This document shows positions 16,601 to 22,772 of a stretch of 24,615 nt of DNA, piece by piece (the stretch's first letter is position 1; each line of letters opens with the position of its first letter). Under the pieces are notes generated by a model, which saw nothing but the letters and a program-made list of their open reading frames with translations, searched no databases and was not told the DNA's origin. The stretch lies in the NCBI GenBank assembly GCA_910588755.1, contig CAJUQZ010000055.1:1-24615 (forward strand), in the 5' to 3' direction. Made by a program: the position numbers and the translations under genes. Origin of the DNA: an uncultured Lachnospiraceae bacterium (GTDB lineage Bacteria; Bacillota; Clostridia; Lachnospirales; Lachnospiraceae).

Positions 16601-16686
16601 GCCTTGAATAAGCCGCCGAAAAAGGTGCCGGTATCTATAAAATTAGGTGGGATGATATAAGTATCACGCTCACGTTGATGGTTCAT
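13666..16686 (-). CDS. VirB4/TraE-like conjugation ATPase with fused PrgI-like membrane domain
   Basis: This 1006-residue protein is the main assembly ATPase of the secretion channel. Walker A (GTSGAGKT, residues about 634-641) and Walker B (AIFIDECWQLL, about 857-867) are intact, with later SAICASQDL and NNSKTKIILNL segments typical of VirB4. The first 90 residues carry two hydrophobic helices (about 33-52 and 57-77) preceded by IIPPNFIDTGTFFGG, resembling PrgI/TcpE-type proteins that are separate genes in many related ICEs; here they form one chain. A Lys/Arg/Pro-rich linker (about 105-170) follows. It lies 61 bp after the C39-like peptidase gene. The ATG is clear, but the upstream Shine-Dalgarno is weak. 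Confidence 0.92.
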   Translation of the reverse strand: MNHQRERDTYIIPPNFIDTGTFFGGLFKARNVIEAGILASAIGLPVLLCLPLGLTARIVILCLTALPAALVALIGISGESLSSFLLIFVKYLRNRRILGAEGATDKKTAEKPAADRTTHTAKPQKTKQPRRRKDDFPAEFDEVRGYEIRQKLRPVGKKQQSGRQGTPLKDTREKSRLPLHPPEPAFQYLNPVAEYLPISRVANGIIYTKDHRFVKVVEVIPINFLLRSGNEQRSIIYSFISYLKVSPVKLQFKVLTRRADINRHLETVRREMAEETNGQCRLMQEDYLQFVQQISSREAVTRRFFLIFEYEPWSNTKRADEESEAVTALEGAVHTAANYLRQCGNELVIPEQEDEHTIGILYNLLCRNESAVKPLPRRAREIVEKYAAAGRTADADHIPANEFIAPASIDFTHGGYLCIDGLYYDYLLIPSDGYKTQVPAGWLSLLVNAGDGIDMDMFLSREPKERIIQKVGQQLRINRSRIKDTSDTNTDFDDIDSAIRSGYFLKEGLADNEDFYFLNLLVTITAANVEDLEWKVNEMKKLLVSQDMQASSCHFREEQAFLSSLPLVSMEKKLYERSRRNLLTSGAASCYPFTSYEMCDDNGILLGVNKYNSSLIIVDIFDSAIYKNANMAILGTSGAGKTFTMQLMALRMRRKGIPIFIIAPLKGHEFHRACANVGGEFIQISPASPHCINVMEIRHVDHTVDELLDGPGIRLSELASKIQRLHIFFSLLIPDMTHEERQLLDEALIRTYNEKGITHDNQSLEDPEIPGQYRRMPVLGDLYGVLKKDSQTKRLANILNRLVNGSASTFNQQTNVSLQNKYTVLDISSLTGDLLTVGMFVALDFVWDRAKEDRTEEKAIFIDECWQLLSGAGATGTRLAGDFVLEIFKTIRGYGGSAICASQDLNDFFNLDEGRFGKGIINNSKTKIILNLEDDEAGRVQDTLHLSDAEVMEVTHFERGSGLISTNNNNIMVEFKASPLEKDLITTDRRELKNLVNRLREQEPVE

Positions 16687-16747
16687 GGATAAAATAACCT
16701 CGCTTTCCTTACAGTTTTACTGCTGGTGTTTCGTAAGCCGCAGGGCG

Positions 16748-18127
16748 TCAGCCGATGATCCAGAAAGGACCGCCCGCTGCAGCGCCCCGGCTTGCTTCCC
16801 TTAAAATAAGGGACAGATCCCAGAGCTGTCCGCTCCTGCCGTAACTGGCAGGGTCAGCCACCAGTATCTTTCCGTTTTGGACACCCCGCAGTACGATAAA
16901 GTGCCCTGATTTTGTAAAGTGTCCCCTGGACATGATCGCAACCACCAGCTTTCCCTCTGCCAAAGCATCCAGAATTCTCTGCGGTTCTGAAGCGGAACAG
17001 CCTGACACATTTAACCCCCAGTTCCTTGCGGCGGCAGGGATCAGCGCATGGTAGGAGCCGCTGTCCCTGCACCAATAGCCGTTCCGGTAAGACCATTCCG
17101 CCATAGCCACAGGGTCTATTGTCTGGTCAGTGAGGGAGGACACCACGATTGCCATAGCCGTAGGACCGCAGCCGTGGCTCCCGATATGGTCGGTGCCGTA
17201 AGGCTTTCCTGCATAGCGCTCGTCCAGCTGGTTGTAATAGACAACTTCCGTTGCGCCATCGGTAAAGCGGACATCACCGAGGGAGGGGATGGAATTGCCG
17301 TCCCATTCCGTAAGCCCCTGCATCATGCCGTCACCCAGAAAAAGGCTTAAGTTCTGGGCATAAGCATCTGCAAGGGCGGCCTGTTCTTCGTCTAACATGA
17401 AAACCTGTTCTGAGAAATAGGTCTCACCGTTATAGACAAGGGTATACACATTCCATGTTTCCGTGACGGATACCTCTTTCCCAGTGGCATGGTCTGTTTC
17501 AGTCCTTGTCCGTGTTTCCTGGGCCTGTGTGTAAGAGTATAGGCGGCTTTGGTTGGTGCGGAGTATATTTTCCATATCCGAAATGGAAATGCCGGCATAA
17601 TCTTTATTTTTGTATGCGCAGTACATGGCAATAAATTGGTTGGCATTATATAGCGGGCGGTCTGCGTAAGGGTTGATGACCTCCATTTCATCAGCATCCG
17701 AGGCTGCAAAGTCTGCCTCTATCTGTTTCATGGTATCCTCCAGCCCTCCGGCCATGATTTCATCTAACGTGGAAGTGATTTCTGCCACATTTTCAACAAT
17801 GGCGGCATTGTTGTTCAGGATCGGTATATCTACATTAACCGTGGAAGAAAATGTGTTCAGCAGACCGCCAAAGATTACCGATGGCAGGGATACCACAAAC
17901 ACAACGGGAATCAGCAGCAGGGCAATGATTCCGATTATGATTTTGCCAACAAGCTTACGGTTTTCCCAAAGGACGCCGGCAGCGGCACCATACGGTCCCC
18001 CGGCAGCTGCGCCCTTGGCGGCGCCTGATACGGTTTTGCCTATCTTTATAGCCCCGCGTACCATGTGTGCGGCAGCCCGTCCCGTTTCAAGGGTTTTGGA
18101 CAGGCCGCTTTTCTGTTCATTTTCCAT
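16748..18127 (-). CDS. Membrane-anchored C39-like peptidase of the conjugation system
   Basis: This 459-residue protein has a basic, Gly/Ala-rich cytoplasmic start, one strong transmembrane helix (about 62-88), an extracellular stalk, and a C39-like cysteine peptidase domain (about 290-459). The catalytic Cys is in HGCGPTAM (near 320), the His in GHFIVLRG (near 408) and the Asp in VADPASYG (near 425). Gram-positive conjugation operons usually encode a cell-wall hydrolase here with an NlpC/P60 or lysozyme domain, so this protein probably opens the wall or processes an exported partner. AAAGGA lies about 9 bp before the ATG at 18127. The domain call is good; the substrate is unknown. Confidence 0.82.
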   Translation of the reverse strand: MENEQKSGLSKTLETGRAAAHMVRGAIKIGKTVSGAAKGAAAGGPYGAAAGVLWENRKLVGKIIIGIIALLLIPVVFVVSLPSVIFGGLLNTFSSTVNVDIPILNNNAAIVENVAEITSTLDEIMAGGLEDTMKQIEADFAASDADEMEVINPYADRPLYNANQFIAMYCAYKNKDYAGISISDMENILRTNQSRLYSYTQAQETRTRTETDHATGKEVSVTETWNVYTLVYNGETYFSEQVFMLDEEQAALADAYAQNLSLFLGDGMMQGLTEWDGNSIPSLGDVRFTDGATEVVYYNQLDERYAGKPYGTDHIGSHGCGPTAMAIVVSSLTDQTIDPVAMAEWSYRNGYWCRDSGSYHALIPAAARNWGLNVSGCSASEPQRILDALAEGKLVVAIMSRGHFTKSGHFIVLRGVQNGKILVADPASYGRSGQLWDLSLILREASRGAAAGGPFWIIG

Positions 18128-18160
18128 AATGATTATCCTTTCCTATACCTGCAAACTTTC

Positions 18161-18234
18161 AGGCGTTTTAACGCCTTGCGCAGGCACAATATTTGCAAAG
18201 TGAACAAGTTCACTTATGAAAAATTCATTTTTCA
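18161..18234. repeat. Three consecutive perfect palindromes in an intercistronic gap
   Basis: AGGCGTTTTAACGCCT (18161-18176), AAGTGAACAAGTTCACTT (18198-18215) and TGAAAAATTCATTTTTCA (18217-18234) are each perfect inverted repeats with a 2-nt centre. The last covers the stop codon (18232-18234) of the upstream gene. They fill most of the gap before the C39-like gene. Possible roles are regulator binding, mRNA processing or translation control. Confidence 0.7.
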
Positions 18235-19197
18235 CACTCGCTCCCTTCTCTTTGGCGGCTGCGGCAGTTTCTTCACAATGGACACCTTATAGGCAATAGA
18301 GCCGTCAGGAGCCATGTAAGGTGTTTTGTCCACGGCATCCTGTGCGTACTGCTTGTACCAGGAACTGCCATCCGCTGCCTGTATGGTGGTATAATTGCCA
18401 TCCGGTGCGGCATACTGGGCGGCATGGTACATTCCAAAGGCAATCCCCTGTGGATGTTCTTCCGAAGTCTCCGTACCGGTGATGCGCCCGCCGCCGATCT
18501 CCACATCCGAAAAGGCGGGAACCTGTGGGGCATTTTCTCCCAGAGCGGCATATCCAAGGTAGGACTGAAGCGCCTGGGATGCCTCCGGCCCGCTCATAAA
18601 GCCAAGCTCCGCAATGTTCCCCGTAGCCACGGTGCTTATGACATTGTTGGCAAAATTGCCGCCTTTGCTGACGGAGGAAGCGTAGATATGCCCCCCAATC
18701 CCGCCGCCGGATTTTCCGGAGGAATGGCTGACATTGGTTTTTGATGAGGCGGTTGCCGACTTTACGGCGCTGTTTGTGATGCGGCTGCCCACCATTCCGG
18801 CAAGCCCGCCGGACAGTAAGCCTTTTGAGCCTGCGTTGGTATGGGAGGAAATCCTGCTGTGCCCGCCGCCGAAATGCTGGCTGGAAAAGTTTTTCAATCC
18901 GCCTATGCCCCTGGCGGCAACCATAGCCTCCGCCAGCATGGAACCGCCCGTATGCCCCACATTGATACCGAGACTCGACATAAAGGAGTCTATTTTTTGT
19001 GACACTTTCAGAAAGGCAATGGCGCAGAGGAACCATATCAGGACATTGCCGGATGCGGTTTCCCTGCCGACAGTGTTCACCTGATCCTGTATCTCACTTT
19101 CCGTCATGGCAAAAACGGGCTGGCTGAAAGCGAAACAGAGGACTGCCACCATGCAGACTGAAAGCATGATATGCCTGTATCGTTTTATTTTTTGCAT
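18232..19197 (-). CDS. Exported Gly/Ser-rich conjugation protein
   Basis: The start is the ATG at 19197 with AGGAG 4 bp upstream; the frame open to 19320 upstream overlaps the VirB6-like gene end and lacks a ribosome binding site. The 321-residue product begins with a signal peptide (MLSVCMVAVLCFAFSQPVFA). A second hydrophobic stretch (about 50-65) is followed by a long Gly/Ser/Ala-rich region with repeated GG and SS runs. The end is basic (KKLPQPPKRRERV). No enzyme motif is seen. Its place between VirB6-like and C39-like genes suggests an envelope component of the channel. I do not recognise a named family. Confidence 0.65.
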   Translation of the reverse strand: MQKIKRYRHIMLSVCMVAVLCFAFSQPVFAMTESEIQDQVNTVGRETASGNVLIWFLCAIAFLKVSQKIDSFMSSLGINVGHTGGSMLAEAMVAARGIGGLKNFSSQHFGGGHSRISSHTNAGSKGLLSGGLAGMVGSRITNSAVKSATASSKTNVSHSSGKSGGGIGGHIYASSVSKGGNFANNVISTVATGNIAELGFMSGPEASQALQSYLGYAALGENAPQVPAFSDVEIGGGRITGTETSEEHPQGIAFGMYHAAQYAAPDGNYTTIQAADGSSWYKQYAQDAVDKTPYMAPDGSIAYKVSIVKKLPQPPKRRERV

Positions 19198-19252
19198 TGT
19201 ACTCCTATCCGTGCGCCGCGGCGCACATTCAATTTTTATGATACATTTCCTT

Positions 19253-19963
19253 TTACAGAGAAAGCGGGTTTGCCAGAAAAACTCCCACCATTGATGTAAA
19301 CAGCCGCAGGCACCATGCATTCATAAGCAGCAGGAATACCTGCCCGCCGAACATCCGGCACCATGACTTGAAAATATTGGATGTTGTCTGGGATGCGCCC
19401 ATGGAAAAGGCAACCGGCGCAGTATAGACCAATACACCCAGCAGTACATACCTTTCTGCCGCCTCAAACAGCAGTTTCAGGTAATTCCATGCCAGTATCA
19501 GCACAAGGATCAGTGTAATCAGGGCAACGGCGCCGTTGGCACAGACACCTATGATCGTCAGCAGGACGGAGTTGAAGCTGGCAAAGTTCAATGCCGGCAG
19601 CTCGGAGTCCATGATCCAATGGTAGGGAGTGCCCCCGATGGCAAGCACAGTGTTGATGATGTCATCGGAAAAGTACGCAAGCAGGATAAAGAGCAGGGAG
19701 CGGATACTGAGCTTTACCGGGTCTTCCGCCTCAACGCCCGCACCCAGACCGAAGTTTTTGAACAACTGCCAGATCCAGTTCAAAAGGATCAGACCAATGG
19801 CAAGCGCAACAAAAATCTTATACATTGTTTCTGCTGCAGGGAAGTAGCGCAGGAAAACGGTCATGTCACAGCCAAGAGCGCCCAAAACAGAGGTAGATAC
19901 CAAATCAAGGCCATGCATGACCTGTTCTGCAATCCATTCCACAATACCGTCTAAGATTCCCAT
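19253..19963 (-). CDS. VirB6/TrbL-like channel protein
   Basis: This 236-residue multispanning membrane protein has about five to six helices (about 46-66, 84-105, 131-158, 172-190, 208-230) and an amphipathic N-terminus. The pattern and position match the VirB6/TrbL family that forms the inner-membrane pore of type IV secretion systems in Clostridia ICEs. AGGAGG lies 7 bp before the ATG at 19963. The start is 11 bp after the VirB2-like stop, so the two are in one operon. Confidence 0.82.
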   Translation of the reverse strand: MGILDGIVEWIAEQVMHGLDLVSTSVLGALGCDMTVFLRYFPAAETMYKIFVALAIGLILLNWIWQLFKNFGLGAGVEAEDPVKLSIRSLLFILLAYFSDDIINTVLAIGGTPYHWIMDSELPALNFASFNSVLLTIIGVCANGAVALITLILVLILAWNYLKLLFEAAERYVLLGVLVYTAPVAFSMGASQTTSNIFKSWCRMFGGQVFLLLMNAWCLRLFTSMVGVFLANPLSL

Positions 19964-19973
19964 GTAAGCCCTC

Positions 19974-20372
19974 CTATCCGTTCCATTTGCCGTCGGCGAA
20001 GAAAGGTGTTACATAGGCCATGATAAAGCCAAGCCCGTTCAGGATTGCCCATGTGATGCAGATCCGTTTCAGCCAAGCGCGGCTTTCGTCAACCGTCCTG
20101 CCGCTGCGGGAGAAATTCATCAGCAGAAGGGCAACGGAGGCGGTGACTATCGCCGCCACGGTGGATATCAGGACAATCTGGCTATACACATCCTTCATAA
20201 TCTCGGTGGCTTTGTCCCATACAGTGGTAGCGGCATAAGCAGGCGGGCAGTAGGCAAGGAGCATGATTGCGGTCAGGACTGCGCAGTAGGCAGCCTTCCC
20301 GAAAGGAAAACGGCGGGGCTTTTTCAAAGCCTTTCCGCCGTCAGGGTTGTGGGAAACATTCATTTTCTTCAA
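19974..20372 (-). CDS. VirB2/TrbC-like small membrane protein
   Basis: I chose the TTG at 20372 because AGGAGG lies 7 bp upstream; this gives 132 residues. The ATG three codons later is too far from the site, and the longer frame to 20669 runs through terminator-like hairpins. The protein has a signal sequence ending in PPAYAAT and two further hydrophobic helices separated by a short basic loop (SRSGRTVDESRAWLKR). This is the topology of VirB2/TrbC-type pilin subunits. It directly precedes the VirB6-like gene. Confidence 0.72.
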   Translation of the reverse strand: MKKMNVSHNPDGGKALKKPRRFPFGKAAYCAVLTAIMLLAYCPPAYAATTVWDKATEIMKDVYSQIVLISTVAAIVTASVALLLMNFSRSGRTVDESRAWLKRICITWAILNGLGFIMAYVTPFFADGKWNG

Positions 20373-20400
20373 TTTTTGAACCTCCTGTAAATTTTTTTGT

Positions 20401-20487
20401 AAAAATACCGCACCTGTGGGAGCAGATGCGGCAATATCCGGCACAGAGCCGGAGGGCATTAAAAAACACCAGCCGGAAAGGGTGGTG
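20401..20487 (-). terminator. Terminator-like hairpins in the leader of the VirB2-like gene
   Basis: Three hairpins stand in a row. CACCAGCC (20467-20474) pairs with GGGTGGTG (20480-20487) with one mismatch, and TTTTTT follows on the minus strand (20466-20461). CCGGC (20438-20442) pairs with GCCGG (20448-20452). CCGCACCTG (20408-20416) pairs with CAGATGCGG (20423-20431), followed by TA and TTTTT. The first and third have the form of Rho-independent terminators for minus-strand transcripts. They lie between the 177-aa gene and the start of the VirB2-like gene, so transcription of the channel genes must pass or bypass them. Confidence 0.7.
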
Positions 20488-20560
20488 TGATGGCTCAAAA
20501 TGGTTTTGGGTGCATTTTTGAGCATATTCAGTTTAACATACCCATATTTGCGTGAAAAGA

Positions 20561-20606
20561 GCAAAACTGTGCCAATTTCGTGCAAAAGTGTGCCAATTAT
20601 GTGCCA
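20561..20606. repeat. Helically phased TGTGCCA direct repeats
   Basis: TGTGCCA occurs at 20568-20574, 20589-20595 and 20600-20606, at spacings of 21 and 11 bp, about two and one helical turns. The first two are part of a 17-bp near-exact direct repeat (GCAAAA-C/G-TGTGCCAATT, 20561-20577 and 20582-20598). They overlap the end of the 177-aa gene and lie upstream of the leader hairpins. This looks like an operator array for a regulator binding one DNA face. A weak promoter (TTGCTC, 18 bp, TATGTT on the minus strand) could start just downstream. Confidence 0.55.
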
Positions 20607-21130
20607 GACTTTGAATCCGGGAAGAAATTTTCTAAAATGGCAATGCTGTCCTTGGAAGTATACCCCCACAAAATGGAACTGAGGGCATCTATCGCCTCCT
20701 GCCGTTTCCGGTAGTAAGTGCGGAAACTGATGTCGCGGATGTAGGGGCGGAGCTTTTCAATGATTTCCTCCACGTTGCGGAGCTGCTGGGGTGACAGGAA
20801 AGTATAGAACAGCAGCCAGTAGTAGGTTTCCCCGTTTTTGTGCTTTGTCCGCAGCAGGTCAATGGCATTGTCCAGCAGTTTCAGCATACGGTGGCTCTGT
20901 TCAATGCATTCCGCATGGCGCTCAATCGTGCTGCCGGAGAGGTCAGCACCCGCAAGGTAGACGGAATCCAGAAAATCTTCAATGGAGCTGCCATATTCGA
21001 TTTCAAACTTATTTCTTACCTGCTGGACGGACAGCTCCAGGCTCCAGACCACATCCCTGTATTTCTTCAACAGTTTCCATGTATCATGGTACAACGGGTT
21101 CTCAGTGTCGATTGCATTATTCTTTTTCAT
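20597..21130 (-). CDS. Conserved ICE protein of unknown function (177 aa)
   Basis: The start is the ATG at 21130, with AGGAGG 7 bp upstream; it overlaps the end of the previous gene by 14 bp. The longer frame to 21460 is only a shadow of that gene. The product is soluble and mostly helical. Its C-terminal half (WLLFYTFLSPQQLRNVEEIIEKLRPYIRDISFRTYYRKRQEAIDALSSILWG) is reminiscent of ArpU/RinA-like or sigma-region-4-like helix-turn-helix proteins of phages and ICEs, but I cannot confirm this. It may regulate the transfer genes that follow the phased repeats and hairpins. Confidence 0.6.
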   Translation of the reverse strand: MKKNNAIDTENPLYHDTWKLLKKYRDVVWSLELSVQQVRNKFEIEYGSSIEDFLDSVYLAGADLSGSTIERHAECIEQSHRMLKLLDNAIDLLRTKHKNGETYYWLLFYTFLSPQQLRNVEEIIEKLRPYIRDISFRTYYRKRQEAIDALSSILWGYTSKDSIAILENFFPDSKSGT

Positions 21131-22283
21131 GTAGGTTCCTCCTGAAATGATTATTTGGTTTAAGGGAGAGCGTAAGCTCAAAGGTGTACACTGTCTTTCC
21201 GGCGCCGCACTGGACGGACAGCCCAAAGCGGTGTTCCTCCCCTGACTTGGTGTGGATAAAATACCTTTCCCCGCAGGCATCCGATAAGGGATATAACTTA
21301 TATATGGATTTGGGGCATCCAAAACATGAAATTCCTTGTGCGGCAAGGATTTCCGCGAGTTTTTGGAGTATCTGCTCCATGTGCGTTTTTGAAACGCAGG
21401 ACAACTCCGATGAAACGGAAATATTATGTTCCGTGGCAGCAGGCGCCTCGCAGGGAGCATCCTCTGGAAGACTGATATTGATATTTAATGTCATGGCAAC
21501 CTCATCCTTATCTATTAGTACATCTGATATTTGGAACATGGTGGACAGATAGCCTTGAAGATAGATCACGCTGCCTGTCCGTCCGGGGAAGGTCATCAGG
21601 GAAAGGTACTGCAGCTGTTCTAGCTTTTTCAGTATCCTGCCTGTAGTTGCCTTTGATATGCCCCATCGTTTCCCAAGTTCGGCATAGGTTACTAAGGGAG
21701 AGCCTGTCCCATTGCGGAGATAGACTACCGGACCAAGTTCAGAACCCTGTACCTGTTCATCGTTATAGATAGCGGAGAGCCACAGATCCAGAACAATGTC
21801 TGTTTCAGAGCAGCGCCCTGAGCTGACAAGCTCCGTTGCTGTGACAAGGGGCAGGAAGAAAAAGCCTGTGTCCTTTTGACAGGGGCAGTTATAGTCCAGG
21901 ACCGTGTTGTGCTGTTTCCAGTCCCGAATCTTGTATTTGATGACCTTACCGCGGTCAAGAGTAAGATAGGAGATCAGGTGGCGTTTCTGTAAATCCTCCA
22001 GAATTTCTATTGCCTGATGCTGGAACCGTGTGCGGAACCATGAACACAGCTCTTTCACGCTGCATATCCATTCGCCGGGATAGACCGTGTAGCTGATTCC
22101 GTCCAGACGGCGGTAGGAAGTACGGAAGTTTGCGTAACTGCAAAGAACCGTATAATAAAAAAGACCCGAACCTCCGCTGGCGCGAAGATTCGAGTCGTTC
22201 ATCAATGACTGTATGAATTGCCGGTAAATCCGGCAGCGTGGATAGTCCACGACCTGTTTGATTTCAAGTTCATATTCTGACAT
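21117..22283 (-). CDS. Winged-helix (MarR-like) regulator or replication-initiator-like protein
   Basis: The start is the ATG at 22283 with AAGGAG 5 bp upstream; the frame to 22355 would add an unsupported 24 residues. The 388-residue protein has at least two winged-helix regions. One is near 60-130 (ICSVKELCSWFRTRFQHQAIEILEDLQKRHLISYL). The other, near 200-240, reads VTYAELGKRWGISKATTGRILKKLEQLQYLSLM and is MarR-like. Paired winged helices also occur in replication initiators, so both readings are open. It is the first gene of the minus-strand block, with a palindrome upstream that may be its operator. Confidence 0.65.
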   Translation of the reverse strand: MSEYELEIKQVVDYPRCRIYRQFIQSLMNDSNLRASGGSGLFYYTVLCSYANFRTSYRRLDGISYTVYPGEWICSVKELCSWFRTRFQHQAIEILEDLQKRHLISYLTLDRGKVIKYKIRDWKQHNTVLDYNCPCQKDTGFFFLPLVTATELVSSGRCSETDIVLDLWLSAIYNDEQVQGSELGPVVYLRNGTGSPLVTYAELGKRWGISKATTGRILKKLEQLQYLSLMTFPGRTGSVIYLQGYLSTMFQISDVLIDKDEVAMTLNINISLPEDAPCEAPAATEHNISVSSELSCVSKTHMEQILQKLAEILAAQGISCFGCPKSIYKLYPLSDACGERYFIHTKSGEEHRFGLSVQCGAGKTVYTFELTLSLKPNNHFRRNLHEKE

Positions 22284-22335
22284 TCGCTTCTCCTTGATTT
22301 TTGTATTTTTTGCAGTTATAATAGGAAGAGACAAG

Positions 22336-22355
22336 TTGAACGCAGAGCGTTCCAA
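22336..22355. promoter_or_regulatory. Palindromic operator candidate upstream of the first transfer-block gene
   Basis: GAACGC-AGA-GCGTTC (22338-22352) is a perfect 6+3+6 palindrome within TTGAACGC...GCGTTCCAA. On the minus strand it lies just upstream of a TATTATAAC -10-like sequence (22315-22323), 53 bp before the ATG at 22283. No good -35 box is seen, so the promoter may need an activator. It is a plausible binding site for the winged-helix protein encoded downstream. Confidence 0.45.
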
Positions 22356-22373
22356 TCTGAGAAAATTGTAAAA

Positions 22374-22393
22374 CTGCTAACATTTTGCTAATA
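22374..22393. repeat. Left-arm integrase-type repeats
   Basis: CTGCTAACA (22374-22382) and TTGCTAATA (22385-22393) are related 9-mers spaced 11 bp apart, about 140 bp left of the tRNA-derived core. The same motif with the same 11-bp spacing occurs on the other side of the core. The stretch 22394-22531 between this pair and the core holds no gene or signal I recognise. Confidence 0.6.
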
Positions 22394-22531
22394 ATAACAT
22401 GGAATACTATGGATAATGAGATGGAACAAGACGTGTCATTGAGTAAAATGGAAGTTCGAAATCCTTGATATTATTGCGTTTGGAGAGGTCACATGGACTA
22501 CGCCGTATCCCAGTGGAAATGGGGAATTTAA

Positions 22532-22573
22532 CTCCTAAGCGTGGGGTCGGACGTTCAAGTCGTCTCGGGGACG
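22532..22573 (+). other. Attachment core: 3' part of a tRNA-Arg(CCU) gene
   Basis: The sequence folds as the 3' part of a tRNA: anticodon loop CTCCTAA (22532-22538, anticodon CCT), 3' anticodon strand GCGTG, variable loop GGGTC, T stem GGACG, T loop TTCAAGT, T stem CGTCT, acceptor strand CGGGGAC and discriminator G (22573). The five bases before the loop (TTTAA) cannot pair with GCGTG, and no D arm or 5' acceptor strand precedes it. It is therefore a fragment, not a gene. ICEs that insert into tRNA genes carry exactly such a 3' segment as att core and restore the tRNA on integration. Confidence 0.85.
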
Positions 22574-22576
22574 CTG

Positions 22577-22619
22577 GAAAGCATTGAAAACACTGGATTT
22601 TTCAATGCTTTCTTTTTTT
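22577..22619 (+). terminator. Strong intrinsic terminator next to the attachment core
   Basis: GAAAGCATTGAAAA (22577-22590) pairs with TTTTCAATGCTTTC (22599-22612), followed by seven T (22613-22619). It starts 4 bp after the tRNA-derived segment, so after integration it would end the transcript of the restored tRNA gene and shield the integrase side from read-through. Confidence 0.85.
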
Positions 22620-22680
22620 GCCCCAACAAGAAACTCAAAATCAGAGGATTCGATTTTTTGAATATTTATTATCAGCCGTG

Positions 22681-22772
22681 TTGCTAATAGGGAATCGAAC
22701 AATAAATTTCACTTTCAGAGCTGTTGCTAATAATTTGCTAATTGCAAAATTAGCAGGTTTTAGCTGCTAATA
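22681..22772. repeat. Right-arm integrase-type repeats
   Basis: TTGCTAATA occurs at 22681-22689 and 22724-22732; the related TTGCTAATT is at 22735-22743 (11 bp after the previous copy), an inverted TGCTAATTT at 22747-22755 and CTGCTAATA at 22764-22772. The last copies overlap the end of the integrase gene. They match the left-arm motif in sequence and paired spacing, as expected for arm-type sites of a tyrosine integrase. Between the terminator and these repeats (22620-22680) only AT-rich sequence is seen. Confidence 0.65.

Noticed and set aside
20561..20598. Sigma-54-like promoter motifs (TTGGCACA...TTTTGC on the minus strand, twice)
   Set aside because: The distance between the GG and GC elements is 9 bp in both copies, not the 10 bp that sigma-54 promoters require. 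They are better read as repeated binding sites.
22500..22576. Complete tRNA-Arg gene
   Set aside because: The 3' part is excellent, but the sequence before the anticodon loop cannot form the anticodon stem, and no D arm or 5' acceptor strand exists. Only a 3' fragment is present.
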